Positions 33,401 through 40,386 of a stretch of 64,000 nt of DNA are shown piece by piece. Both the position numbers and the translations under genes were made by a program. Within the stretch, counting starts at the first letter, position 1; the number at the start of each line of letters is the position of its first letter. The notes beneath the pieces are model-generated. The model was not told where the DNA came from. It made no database searches and saw only the letters and a list, made by a program, of their open reading frames with translations. This DNA is from JABFWF01 sp035539135. Its GTDB lineage: Bacteria; Pseudomonadota; Gammaproteobacteria; Xanthomonadales; Xanthomonadaceae. Location of the stretch: assembly GCA_035539135.1 (NCBI GenBank), contig DATLJD010000008.1, positions 186,001 through 250,000 on the forward strand, read 5' to 3'.

Positions 33401-33833
33401 AATCGCGCCGCCACGCCTGGTACTTCTCGTAGGTGTCGGCGAGGGCGTTGGCCAGCGACCAGGTCTTGCGCGGGTCCGGATCGTCGAGGAATCCGGCGAG
33501 GCCCGCGGGCGGATGGCGATCGAATTCGCGCAGCAGGTGCCAGCGCAACACCTCCGGCGCCAGGCGCTCGCCCTCCGCGGCCGGGCCGAGGTTGCGTTCC
33601 AGCGCCAGGTCGACGAACTCGCCGGGAGTCAGGAAGCGCAGGTTGGCGCAGATCCCGAGCCGCCCGGCCAGCGCCTGCTGCAGCCAGCGGCGCATCGAGT
33701 ACTGCGGCACCAGCACCACGTCGGGGCGCAGCCAGTCGCCGTCGGCCGGCAGGCGCGCGACCTCGGCGGCGAGCAGCCCGGCCAGCACCTCCAGCGCATT
33801 GGAATGGTAGAGACGGAAATCGGGCGACGGCAC
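30462..33833 (-). CDS. recC: Exodeoxyribonuclease V subunit gamma (RecC)
   Basis: This ~1123-residue scaffold and Chi-recognition subunit of RecBCD is a degenerate SF1 helicase. The N terminus FRLYHSNALEVLAGLLA and the VLVPQYSMRRWLQQALAGRLGI segment are typical, as are LFVFACQNVSPDVLQVI and ICLLGMDEASFPARD. I favour the GTG start at 33833 (residue sequence VPSPDFRLYHSN) over the ATG at 33902, because homology-like sequence begins there and a CAAGAT box lies 6 bases upstream. Divergent mlaF begins about 185 bp away. Which Chi-like sequence it reads is not deducible here. Confidence 0.93.
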   Translation of the reverse strand: MPSPDFRLYHSNALEVLAGLLAAEVARLPADGDWLRPDVVLVPQYSMRRWLQQALAGRLGICANLRFLTPGEFVDLALERNLGPAAEGERLAPEVLRWHLLREFDRHPPAGLAGFLDDPDPRKTWSLANALADTYEKYQAWRRDWLLRWERGAEAGDFEAELWRRVARGHAHRARRLDAYLRRFGAEGEVPAGLPPRLFVFACQNVSPDVLQVIASQARAGVQHFYLHTPARAYWGDLARWAADYVPADDDAFLGERPNPLLAAWGQAGRDFIAALGGGEAVRASFELVPFAEPPRDTLLGRLQADILDNRAPLEGNADDAWPRAQVDRHDASLQFHACHTRLREVQVLHDQLRALLEAPAEPGRPALQPRDIAVLAPDIDLYAPHVEAVFGGALGTPRELPYTIADTSPLASAPVAEAFLRLLELPLRAPGQGDVIDLLAVPAIAARFGVDDAERARLQDWLQAAGARWGLDAADRAQHDAASDDGAYTFEFALQRLLLGYATGADADVATVAPWPELEGQAAATLEALLRFLALLREARARLAAAQPPAAWQDTLAVLLDDAFAAERDTPDEAVLRRLRQAIAGFAESAGQAGYDAPVAHAVVLEYLRAELAQADARAPFLSGGICFGRMVPMRLIPFRVICLLGMDEASFPARDARDPLNRIARALDSRERRVGDPSRRDADRYLFLQLLSSAGRTLYLSWCGMDPRDNTRREPSAVVSELLDAAAHYHAGEPALIREALVVRHALQPFAPAAFGAAHEGERLPDGLAVEPRRFSHDARWHLAGAAHDAAAAQAPPVFAPPTLLLPRREQDEGAVVGLDRLRRALQRPHAVYLQEGLGLRLPEEEPPLPEHEPLGPPDALGNHALRHAVFRDWLARGARPDARALHARLLARALVAPGADGRAIVADTLEDIAPFAALALEAGFGAEGARMPVAVALGRHVVRGALDGVHDGRVLRVVLNPGGVHGGHAVRHGLDHLCAASAGLALHELAVPAKGEPPALTPRPALPAANAADILESLLAVREHALRAPLVFLPKAGYRYVHVLDEKDEHAAVRAARDCWLGNEWQADRAEAGPATRIALRGRDPFLDDDAAARARFAATATEVFAALSGARPADPEQLR

Positions 33834-34018
33834 GCCGCCATCTTGCCCGACGCCGTCGCACGTGCCGAGATGCACGAGCGCAAGGGCGCGTCCGCGCAGC
33901 ACCGGGCGGGCGGCGGGCCCGCCGCGCCGGCCTCGTCTGCGACAATGGCGTCCCGCGCTCGGCCGGCATTCAGCGGCCCCGCCGCACCCTGCGCCGTTTG
34001 TCGCGAAACCGCCCCGAA

Positions 34019-34831
34019 ATGACCGAGCCCGCGCCCGCTGTCCGCCTGTCCGCCGTCCGCCTCGCGCGCGGTGGCCGGACCGTGCTCGACGGGCTCGACC
34101 TGGCGGTGCCCGCCGGCAGCATCACCGCGGTCCTCGGCCCGTCCGGCAGCGGCAAGTCGACCCTGCTGGCGGCGCTCACCGGCGAGCTGGCGCCGGCGGC
34201 GGGCAGCGTGGAGGTGTTCGGCGCGCCGGTGCCGCGCGATGCGCGCGCGCTGCTGGCGCTGCGCAAGTCGATCGGCGTGCTGCTGCAGGGCAATGGGCTG
34301 CTTACCGACCTCAGCGTCGCCGAGAACGTCGCCCTGCCGCTGCGCACCCACACCGACCTGCCGGCGCCGGTGATCGCACGGCTGGTGGCGATGAAGCTGC
34401 ACGCGGTCGGCCTGCGCGCCGCCGCCGACCTCTATCCGCGCGAGCTGTCCGGCGGCATGGCCCGGCGCGTCGCGCTGGCGCGCGCGCTGGCGCTGGATCC
34501 CCCGCTGATGCTGTACGACGAACCGCTGACCGGACTCGATCCGATCGCCAGCGGCGTGGTGATGGCGCTGGTGCAGCGGCTCAACCGCACCCTCGGCCTG
34601 ACCAGCATCGTGGTCAGCCACCACGTGCGCGAAACCCTGCCGATCGCCGACCACGCGGTCGTGGTCGCCAACGGCGGCATCGTGTTCGCCGGCACGCCGG
34701 CCGAGCTGGAGGCGAGCGGCGATCCGCTGGTGCGCCAGTTCCTGCACGGCGAACCGGACGGGCCCATCCCGTTCGACAGCCGCGCGTTCGACGACGGCAT
34801 GCCCGCCAACGCGCGCACGGAGGCAGCATGA
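34019..34831 (+). CDS. mlaF: ABC transporter ATP-binding protein MlaF
   Basis: This 270-residue ATPase belongs to the Mla system, which moves phospholipids between the inner and outer membranes to keep outer-leaflet asymmetry. Walker A is GPSGSGKST at 40-48; the Q-loop is in LLQGNGLLTDLSV; the signature is ELSGGMARRVALARAL; Walker B is LMLYDEPLTGLDP; and the switch His is in VVSHHVRE. The start at MTEPAPAV (34019) is chosen, with an in-frame ATG at 33998 as an alternative. A GACAAT box near 33942 may be the -10 of the mla operon. Downstream spacing to mlaE is unusual (see the hairpin at 34879). Confidence 0.95.
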   Translation: MTEPAPAVRLSAVRLARGGRTVLDGLDLAVPAGSITAVLGPSGSGKSTLLAALTGELAPAAGSVEVFGAPVPRDARALLALRKSIGVLLQGNGLLTDLSVAENVALPLRTHTDLPAPVIARLVAMKLHAVGLRAAADLYPRELSGGMARRVALARALALDPPLMLYDEPLTGLDPIASGVVMALVQRLNRTLGLTSIVVSHHVRETLPIADHAVVVANGGIVFAGTPAELEASGDPLVRQFLHGEPDGPIPFDSRAFDDGMPANARTEAA

Positions 34832-34878
34832 ACCTCGTGCTGCCGTGTCGTCGTCGCGCGTCGCGCGCCTCCCTCCCG

Positions 34879-34904
34879 GCCTCCCCCCGCACGCGGGGGG
34901 AGGC
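34879..34904. repeat. Perfect 12-bp hairpin inserted between mlaF and mlaE
   Basis: GCCTCCCCCCGC-AC-GCGGGGGGAGGC lies inside the mla operon. An ATG overlapping the mlaF stop (34828) opens a 32-codon frame, MNLVLPCRRRASRASLPASP onward, that reads through the hairpin. It ends at the TGA (34924-34926) overlapping the mlaE ATG. GGAGG sequences precede both ATGs. It may be a repeat insertion tolerated because translational coupling is preserved, or an attenuating hairpin. Confidence 0.6.
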
Positions 34905-34925
34905 GCCTGTCGTGGAGGCCGCCTG

Positions 34926-35675
34926 ATGCCCTTCGTCGCCGCCACCCGTTCGCTCGGACGCGCCGGCCTGTTCTCGCTGGCGGTGCTGCGCGCGTCGGTG
35001 CCCACCCGCGATTTCCTCGCCGAGCTCGTCCGCGAGATCTACAAGATCGGCGCGCGCTCGCTGCCGATCATCGCGGTCGGTGGCGCGTTCGTCGGCCTGG
35101 TGCTGACCCTGCAGGGCTACCGCACGCTGGCCACGTTCGGCGCCAGCAATTCGCTGTCGACGCTGCTCGGGCTGTCGCTCTACCGCGAGCTCGGGCCGGT
35201 GCTGACCGGGCTCTTGTTCATCGGCCGCGCCGGGTCCTCGATCGCCGCCGAGCTCGGCCTGATGCGCGCCACCGACCAGATCACCGCGCTCGGCCTGATG
35301 GGCATCGATCCTGTGCGCAAGGCGGTCGCGCCGCGCTTCTGGGCGGCGGTGCTGACCGTGCCGCTGCTGACCGCGTTCTTCTGCAGCTTCGCGATCGCCG
35401 CCAGCTACCTCGAGGCGGTGCACGTGATCGGGCTGGACGCGGGCTACTTCTGGTCGGCGCTGAAGGACAACGTGGACTTCGTCGACGACTACTGCGTCGC
35501 CTTCCTGAAGTCGGCGGTGTTCGGCGGCACCGCCGCGCTGGTCGCGGCCTACGTCGGCTACCACGCCGAACCGACCATCGAGGGCACCTCGGTGGCGACC
35601 ACCCGCGCGGTGGTCAACGCCTCGCTGCTGATGCTGATGCTCAACTTCGTGATGAGCGCGTTGCTGTTCCAGTGA
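34926..35675 (+). CDS. mlaE: Phospholipid ABC transporter permease MlaE
   Basis: This 249-residue inner-membrane permease has about five helices. The MlaE/YrbE signature is clear: LPIIAVGGAFVGLVLTLQGY (about 48-67), ELGPVLTGLLFIGRAGSSIAAELG, the TDQITALGLMGIDPVRKAVAPRF loop and the C-terminal TTRAVVNASLLMLMLNFVMSALLF. The start at 34926 has GTGGAGGCC upstream and overlaps the stop of a possible 32-codon relay frame (TGATG). Confidence 0.95.
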   Translation: MPFVAATRSLGRAGLFSLAVLRASVPTRDFLAELVREIYKIGARSLPIIAVGGAFVGLVLTLQGYRTLATFGASNSLSTLLGLSLYRELGPVLTGLLFIGRAGSSIAAELGLMRATDQITALGLMGIDPVRKAVAPRFWAAVLTVPLLTAFFCSFAIAASYLEAVHVIGLDAGYFWSALKDNVDFVDDYCVAFLKSAVFGGTAALVAAYVGYHAEPTIEGTSVATTRAVVNASLLMLMLNFVMSALLFQ

Positions 35676-35706
35676 CGCCGCTCCTGCCTTCCCAACGGTG
35701 AACACC

Positions 35707-36222
35707 ATGTCCGTGCGCGGTCCCCGTCTCGAATTCGCCGTCGGCGCCTTCCTGCTGCTGGCCCTGGCCAGCCTGTTGGTGCTGGCGATCGCCTCCACCA
35801 ACGGCCGCTGGGGCTTCGGCCAGTCGACCTACGAGCTGAAGGCGCGCTTCACCAACCTCGGCCAGCTGCGGCCGTCCGCCCCGGTGAAGATCGGCGGCGT
35901 CACCATCGGCACCGTGTCCGACATCCGCCTGGACCCGGTGAAGTTCGACTCGGTGGTCACCCTCGCCATCGACAGCCGCTACCGGGACCTGCCGATCGAT
36001 ACCTCCGCCAGCATCCTGACCGGCGGCCTGCTCGGCGAGAGCTACATCGGCCTGCAGCCCGGCGGCGACATGGAAAGCCTGAAGCCGGGCGAGGAAATCG
36101 CCTTCACGACCCCGGCGGTGGACCTGATCCAGATGGTCGGCAAGTACATGTTCAGCGGCGGCAAGCCCGCGGCGCCGGACAATGACGCCCAATCCCCCGA
36201 TTCCACGGAACCGACGCCATGA
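35707..36222 (+). CDS. mlaD: MCE-domain phospholipid-binding protein MlaD
   Basis: This 171-residue protein has one N-terminal membrane helix (about 10-28) and a periplasmic MCE domain: YELKARFTNLGQLRPSAPVKIGGVTIGTVSDIRLD, then SASILTGGLLGESYIGLQPGG. MlaD hexamers form the lipid channel on top of MlaFE. A GTG at 35698 is an alternative start. The stop overlaps the mlaC ATG by four bases. Confidence 0.94.
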   Translation: MSVRGPRLEFAVGAFLLLALASLLVLAIASTNGRWGFGQSTYELKARFTNLGQLRPSAPVKIGGVTIGTVSDIRLDPVKFDSVVTLAIDSRYRDLPIDTSASILTGGLLGESYIGLQPGGDMESLKPGEEIAFTTPAVDLIQMVGKYMFSGGKPAAPDNDAQSPDSTEPTP

Positions 36223-36881
36223 AGCGCCCGATCCCGAAGCTCGTCCTTCCTTTCGCCCTGTTGGCCGCGCTGCTGGCGGGCGCACCGCTCGCCACGTCCG
36301 CGCAGGCCACGCCCGCCGCCACCGCCGCGCAGGCCTCGCCGAGCAAGATGGTGCTGGACAACAGCCAGCGCATCCTGACCACGCTGGAACAGCGCCGCGC
36401 TGAATTCACGAAGAATCGTGCGGCCCTCGAGGCGTTCGTCTCGGGCGAGTTCAACGCGATGTTCGACCGCGACTATGCCGCGCGCCAGGTGCTCGGCCGC
36501 CACGGCCGCGGCGCCTCCGACGCCGACGTGAAGGCCTTCGCGGACGCGCTCGCCGACAGCCTGATGCGCCGCTACGGCTCCTCGCTGCTGGACTTCAACA
36601 CGCGGCTCAAGGTGCGGATCAAGTCGGAGACGACGCTGCCGCGTGGACTGGGCGTGAAGGTGTCCAGCGAGATGCTGCGCCAGGGCGGCGAACCGATCCC
36701 GGTCGACTACCTGATGCGCCGCTCGGGCGGCAGCTGGAAAGTGTTCGACGTGATGGTGGAGGGCGTGTCCTTCGTGCAGACCTTCCGCCAGCAGTTCGAC
36801 GCCGAGCTGCAGCACAAGTCGATCCGCCAGGTCGCCGCCGAGCTGCGCGGCGGCAAGCTGCAGGCCGATGCCAAGCGCTGA
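36219..36881 (+). CDS. mlaC: Periplasmic phospholipid shuttle MlaC
   Basis: This 220-residue periplasmic protein has an N-terminal signal peptide (KRPIPK, hydrophobic 8-28, cleavage near TSAQA). It carries the Tol-Tol-Ttg2 fold: FDRDYAARQVLGRHGRGASDADVKAFADAL, RYGSSLLDF, and WKVFDVMVEGVSFVQTFRQQFDAEL at the C-terminal end. It carries phospholipid between MlaA in the outer membrane and MlaD. The gene overlaps mlaB by 14 bases. Confidence 0.94.
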   Translation: MKRPIPKLVLPFALLAALLAGAPLATSAQATPAATAAQASPSKMVLDNSQRILTTLEQRRAEFTKNRAALEAFVSGEFNAMFDRDYAARQVLGRHGRGASDADVKAFADALADSLMRRYGSSLLDFNTRLKVRIKSETTLPRGLGVKVSSEMLRQGGEPIPVDYLMRRSGGSWKVFDVMVEGVSFVQTFRQQFDAELQHKSIRQVAAELRGGKLQADAKR

Positions 36882-37158
36882 GGCGCACGTCGCGCGCGAC
36901 GGCGAGGCGCTGCGCTTCGCCGGCGCGCTGCTGCGCGCGCAGGTCGACCCGTTGTGGCGGCAGGCGTTGCCGCTGGTCGCCGGCACGCGCCGCTTCGACC
37001 TGACCGGCGTCCCCCGCGTGGACAGCGCCGGCGTGGCCCTGCTCGCCGAGCTGGCGCAGCGCGCCGGCGGCGACGTCGCGATCCTCGGCGAGCCCGAAGG
37101 CTACGAGGCCCTGCGCGCGGCGTACCGGCTGGGGCCCGGGCTGGAATTCGCCGCCTAG
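36868..37158 (+). CDS. mlaB: STAS-domain protein MlaB
   Basis: This 96-residue cytoplasmic STAS protein stabilises the MlaF ATPase. It has the family pattern RRFDLTGVPRVDSAGVALLAEL (about 42-63), where the DSAG region contacts the ATPase. It overlaps the end of mlaC and closes the mlaFEDCB operon; mlaA follows after 93 bp with its own promoter-like box. Confidence 0.88.
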   Translation: MPSAEAHVARDGEALRFAGALLRAQVDPLWRQALPLVAGTRRFDLTGVPRVDSAGVALLAELAQRAGGDVAILGEPEGYEALRAAYRLGPGLEFAA

Positions 37159-37239
37159 GGCCCGCCGCCCGCCGAAGCCCGCGGCGCACCGGCACACAGA
37201 ATCCCGCGCCGCGGCGCCGATCGGCCCCGGCCCATCCCC

Positions 37240-37245
37240 TAGAAT
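37240..37245 (+). promoter_or_regulatory. Putative leaderless-type -10 box of mlaA
   Basis: TAGAAT is followed by six bases (TCACGC) and the mlaA ATG. No Shine-Dalgarno sequence is present. This is one of the best boxes of the set and suggests that mlaA can be transcribed separately from mlaFEDCB. Confidence 0.55.
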
Positions 37246-37251
37246 TCACGC

Positions 37252-38421
37252 ATGCGCCTTCCCCTCCGCCTGCCGTTCGCACTGTTCCTGTGCGCCCTCG
37301 TCCTGTCCGCGCCGGCCTGGGCGCAGGATGGGGCGAGCGCGCCTGCCGCGGAGGTCGTCCCGGCCGAGCCCGCCGGCCCGGTCGCCGCGCCGGTTGCGAC
37401 CGGCGCACTGCCCGCGCCACCGGCCGCGCATGCCGAGCCGGCCGTCCAACCCGCCGAACACGACAGCGCAACGGCTCCGGTGGAGGCCGAGGATCCCGCA
37501 CTGCCGCCGCCGGCGACGCCGGCGGATGTCGCGCAGCAGGCCGATGCGTCCGTCGCCGCGGATACCACGACGGAAGCCGCGTCCGCGGAAGCCGGGGAGC
37601 CGGCGTCCACCGAGGTCCCGACCCAGGCCGAAGAGGACTACGCCGCGATCTACGGCGGCCAGGTCTACGACCCGATCGCCGACCCGACCCTGCCGCCGCC
37701 CGCGCAACTGCCCACCAGCTACGACCCGTGGGAGAAGTGGAACCGGCGCATGCACCGCTTCAACAACACGGTCGACCGCCGCGTCGCCAAGCCGCTGGCG
37801 CAGGCCTACGTCGCCGCGGTGCCGCGGCCGGTGCGGCTGGGCGTGCGCAACTTCTTCCACAACCTCGGCCAGCCGCTGAGCGCGCTCAACGCGCTGCTGC
37901 AGGGCCAGCCCAAGCGCGCCGCGCAGGCGCTCGGGCGGTTCGCGCTCAACAGCACGCTGGGGGTCGGCGGCCTGTTCGACCCGGCGACCGACGCCCACCT
38001 GCCCAACCACGGCGAGGACTTCGGGCAGACGCTCGGCGTGTGGGGCTGGAAGCGCTCGCGCTACGTCGAGCTGCCGCTGTTCGGCCCGCGCACCGTGCGC
38101 GACGTGTTCGGCATGGCCGGCGACGCGCCGCTGTCGCCGGTGCGCCAGGTCGACAACGACCCGACCCGGGTGTTCCTGCAGGGCCTGCAGCTGGTGGACA
38201 TCCGCACCCAGCTGTTCGCGGTGGACAGCATGCGCGAGGGCGCGACCGACGACTACGCGCTGGTCCGCGACGCCTGGCTGCAGCGCCGCAACTACCAGAT
38301 CTTCGGCGACCGCGACCGCAAGCAGGATGCGGCGCTGCCCGACTACCTGCAGGACGACACCGCCAACCCGGTGGTGCCGGTGGACGCGATCCCGGTGCCG
38401 GGCCCGGGCGGCGGGTCCTGA
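37252..38421 (+). CDS. mlaA: MlaA/VacJ-family outer-membrane phospholipid transport protein, lacking a lipobox
   Basis: This 389-residue protein has a signal peptide (1-24, APAWA-QD), an Ala/Pro/Glu-rich linker (about 25-130) and a VacJ/MlaA domain: DPWEKWNRRMHRFNNTVDRRVAKPL, NFFHNLGQPLSALNALLQG and NHGEDFGQTLGVWGWKRSRYVELPLFGPRTVRD. MlaA removes mislocalised phospholipid from the outer leaflet. Most MlaA proteins are lipoproteins; here the only Cys near the N terminus (residue 14, LFLC) does not fit a lipobox, and the cut site looks like signal peptidase I. With the long linker, this is an atypical form. It is convergent with the TerC gene (13-bp gap). Confidence 0.88.
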   Translation: MRLPLRLPFALFLCALVLSAPAWAQDGASAPAAEVVPAEPAGPVAAPVATGALPAPPAAHAEPAVQPAEHDSATAPVEAEDPALPPPATPADVAQQADASVAADTTTEAASAEAGEPASTEVPTQAEEDYAAIYGGQVYDPIADPTLPPPAQLPTSYDPWEKWNRRMHRFNNTVDRRVAKPLAQAYVAAVPRPVRLGVRNFFHNLGQPLSALNALLQGQPKRAAQALGRFALNSTLGVGGLFDPATDAHLPNHGEDFGQTLGVWGWKRSRYVELPLFGPRTVRDVFGMAGDAPLSPVRQVDNDPTRVFLQGLQLVDIRTQLFAVDSMREGATDDYALVRDAWLQRRNYQIFGDRDRKQDAALPDYLQDDTANPVVPVDAIPVPGPGGGS

Positions 38422-38434
38422 GCGGCGCGCGCGT

Positions 38435-39397
38435 TCACCACGACGCCTTGCGGTCGGGCGCCGGCCGCAGCAGGCTGAGCACGACGGTGGCCCCGATGGT
38501 GGCCGCCACCACGCCGAGCGACACCAGGATCGGGATCTTGTACAGGTCCACGATCAGCATCTTCACGCCGACGAACATCAGCACCAGCGCTAGTCCGTAG
38601 GGCAGCAGGTGGAAGCGGTCGGCCAGCCCGGCGAGCAGGAAGAACATCGCGCGCAGGCCGAGCACGGCGAACACGTTCGAGGTCAGCACCACGAACGGAT
38701 CGTCGGTGATGGCGAAGATCGCCGGGATCGAATCCACCGCGAAGATGACGTCGGTGATCCCGATCATCACGACCACGATCGCCAGCGGCGTCCACAGCCG
38801 GCGCCCGCCCTCGACCACCGACAGCCGCCCGCCGGCGTAGCCGCGCGTCATCGGCACGTGCCCGGTCAGCCAGCGCAGGATCGGGTTGCGTTCCAGGTCG
38901 GGCGTCTTGCCCGCGGCCCACAGCATCTTCAGGCCGGTCAGCAGCAGGAACAGGCCGAACACGTACAGGATCCAGTGGAAACGCTGCAGCAGCAGCGCGC
39001 CGGCGAAGATCATCAGCGCGCGCAGGACGATCGCGCCGAGCACGCCGATCACCAGCACCTGCTGACGCTGCTCCTCCGGCACCGCGAAGTAGGAGAACAG
39101 CATCAGGAACACGAAGATGTTGTCCACCGCGAGCGACTTCTCGACCAGGTAGCCGGTGAAGTACTCGAGCGCGATCCGCTCCCCGGTCGCGGCGCCGAGC
39201 GTGCCGCCCACGTGCCACCACAGCCAGCCGCCGAAGGCGAGCGCGAGCAGCACCCAGCCGATGCTCCAGGCGAGCGCCTCGCGAAAGGTGACGCGGTGGG
39301 GACCGCCGTGGCGCATGAGCACCAGGTCGGCGAACAGGGCGACGAGCACGAGGCCGCCGAAGGCGGTCCAGAGGAGGGGCGAGGCGATGGTGTCCAT
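38435..39397 (-). CDS. TerC/Alx-family membrane protein
   Basis: This 320-residue protein has about eight to nine membrane helices. TerC family motifs are EYFTGYLVEKSLAVDNIFVF (about 78-97) and DVIFAVDSIPAIFAITDDPFVVLTSN, which carry acidic residues inside the membrane. Homologues such as E. coli Alx export manganese or respond to alkaline pH. The leader carries a yybP-ykoY-type manganese riboswitch, supporting a role in Mn2+ homeostasis. The start at MDTIASPLLW (39397) has GGGGAG-like spacing just after the riboswitch. Confidence 0.9.
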   Translation of the reverse strand: MDTIASPLLWTAFGGLVLVALFADLVLMRHGGPHRVTFREALAWSIGWVLLALAFGGWLWWHVGGTLGAATGERIALEYFTGYLVEKSLAVDNIFVFLMLFSYFAVPEEQRQQVLVIGVLGAIVLRALMIFAGALLLQRFHWILYVFGLFLLLTGLKMLWAAGKTPDLERNPILRWLTGHVPMTRGYAGGRLSVVEGGRRLWTPLAIVVVMIGITDVIFAVDSIPAIFAITDDPFVVLTSNVFAVLGLRAMFFLLAGLADRFHLLPYGLALVLMFVGVKMLIVDLYKIPILVSLGVVAATIGATVVLSLLRPAPDRKASW

Positions 39398-39429
39398 GCA
39401 GGGGAGTTCCGGTCGCGCGGATGGGCGCG

Positions 39430-39559
39430 GCGATCCCCCGCCAGGAGGGTCCTTCGCCACGATGGGCGAAGGTCTTGCCCGCCACCGATGCTTCGGTGGC
39501 CGCCGGACCGGGGCCGAAACCCGTCATGACGATCCGGACGTTGGGAGCTACTCCCCTTC
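39430..39559 (-). promoter_or_regulatory. yybP-ykoY family (Mn2+-sensing) riboswitch
   Basis: On the minus strand the leader opens with AAGGGGAGTAGC (39547-39558). It continues with GTCATGACGGG, a GCCACCGA-AGCA-TCGGTGGC hairpin (about 39481-39500), then GCAAGACCTTCGCC paired with GGCGAAGGACC, and closes before GGCGGGGGATCG. The GGGGAGUAGC start and the CAAGACCUU box with its following stem are the conserved parts of the yybP-ykoY aptamer as I recall it. The aptamer ends about 30 bases before the TerC start codon, as expected for translational control. No T-run terminator is visible. Confidence 0.8.
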
Positions 39560-39629
39560 TGCGGGCGATCCTAGCGCATCGCGATGACAGGCGCGTGACC
39601 TGCGGATCTTCGACTTCGCGCCGATCCGC

Positions 39630-39884
39630 TCACCCCGGCGGCGAGGATGCGCGCCTGGCCATGCACCAGCCGTGGTAGACGGCGGGCCGCGCTTCTTCCC
39701 AGGTCAGCCCGCCGGAGACGACGAGCCAGAGGCTGGCAACCATCGGCTCCAGGTCGCGCCAGTCGGCGCTGCTCGCAGCGGCCGCGCCGGCGCCGATGCG
39801 ACAGGCAAAGAAGAATTGCGGACTGTCGTAGTCCAATGCCGGGTCATACCAGCTGGGATGCGGCGTCTCGGGTCGGGCGTTCAT
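39630..39884 (-). CDS. Small conserved protein of unknown function
   Basis: This 84-residue protein begins MNARPETPHPSWYDPALDYD. It is tryptophan-rich, with SPQFFFACRIGAG, WRDLEPMVASLWLVVSGGLTWEEARPAVYHGW and a short basic C terminus. No signal peptide or membrane helix is seen. The family is not recognised. The start at 39884 is the most plausible of two. Upstream, 39885-40151 holds nothing I can identify before the tRNA gene. Confidence 0.55.
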   Translation of the reverse strand: MNARPETPHPSWYDPALDYDSPQFFFACRIGAGAAAASSADWRDLEPMVASLWLVVSGGLTWEEARPAVYHGWCMARRASSPPG

Positions 39885-40151
39885 GCCACGACGCTGACGC
39901 CTGCACCCTAAATCCCGCACAACAGGCTGAACCCGCCAATCAGCATCGTGCAGCGCCCCTCACGCACGCGCCGCACGAAGCCACCCCGATCCGGGGCGTT
40001 CGGCGCTGCTCGCGGCGGGATTCACGGGACGCTCACCGACATCGGCCTGCCCGCCCACCGCGGGCCAGCTCGCGTCGGGGCTCGCAAGGCGCGAACGCGA
40101 TGTCGGTAGACCCGCCCCGCGCGAATCCGCACCCGGCAGGTTCCGCGGAAA

Positions 40152-40228
40152 TGGCGCGCCCGGAGGGATTCGAACCCCCGACCAATGGCTTCGGAAGCCA
40201 CTACTCTATCCGGCTGAGCTACGGGCGC
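40152..40228 (-). tRNA. tRNA-Arg (anticodon CCG)
   Basis: This 77-nt cloverleaf has a 7-bp acceptor stem (GCGCCCG/CGGGCGC), a D-arm beginning GCTCAGCCGGATAGAGT, the anticodon stem GTGGC/GCCAT with loop TTCCGAA giving anticodon CCG, and a T-arm with GGTTCGAATCC. CCA is encoded (40152-40154). It reads CGG arginine codons, frequent in this GC-rich genome. A GAGAAT -10-like box at 40268-40273 and TTCGCT 17 bases further upstream may be its promoter. Confidence 0.96.
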
Positions 40229-40374
40229 ATTGCGCTCGCCGCGCGCCTTCGGCACGGGCGGGCGCGCATTCTCGCACGATCGGCGCGGGCAGCGAAGCGC
40301 GCGCCCGGCGGGCATTGCCGCCTCCTCCGCCCGCCTCCACCGGCCTCTCCGGGACGTGCCGTGCCGGCGCTTGC

Positions 40375-40380
40375 TACGCT
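40375..40380 (+). promoter_or_regulatory. Putative leaderless-type -10 box of ubiA
   Basis: TACGCT is followed by six bases (GATGCG) and the ubiA ATG at 40387. There is no Shine-Dalgarno sequence. Confidence 0.45.
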
Positions 40381-40386
40381 GATGCG

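Noticed and set aside
33902..33902. ATG at 33902 as the recC start
   Set aside because: It would add ~23 residues without RecC-like character. The GTG at 33833 begins directly before FRLYHSNALEVL and has a -10-like box 6 bases upstream.
30864..34022. Open frame of 1052 codons antisense to recC
   Set aside because: Shadow of recC; no motif, and it runs across the divergent recC/mlaF region.
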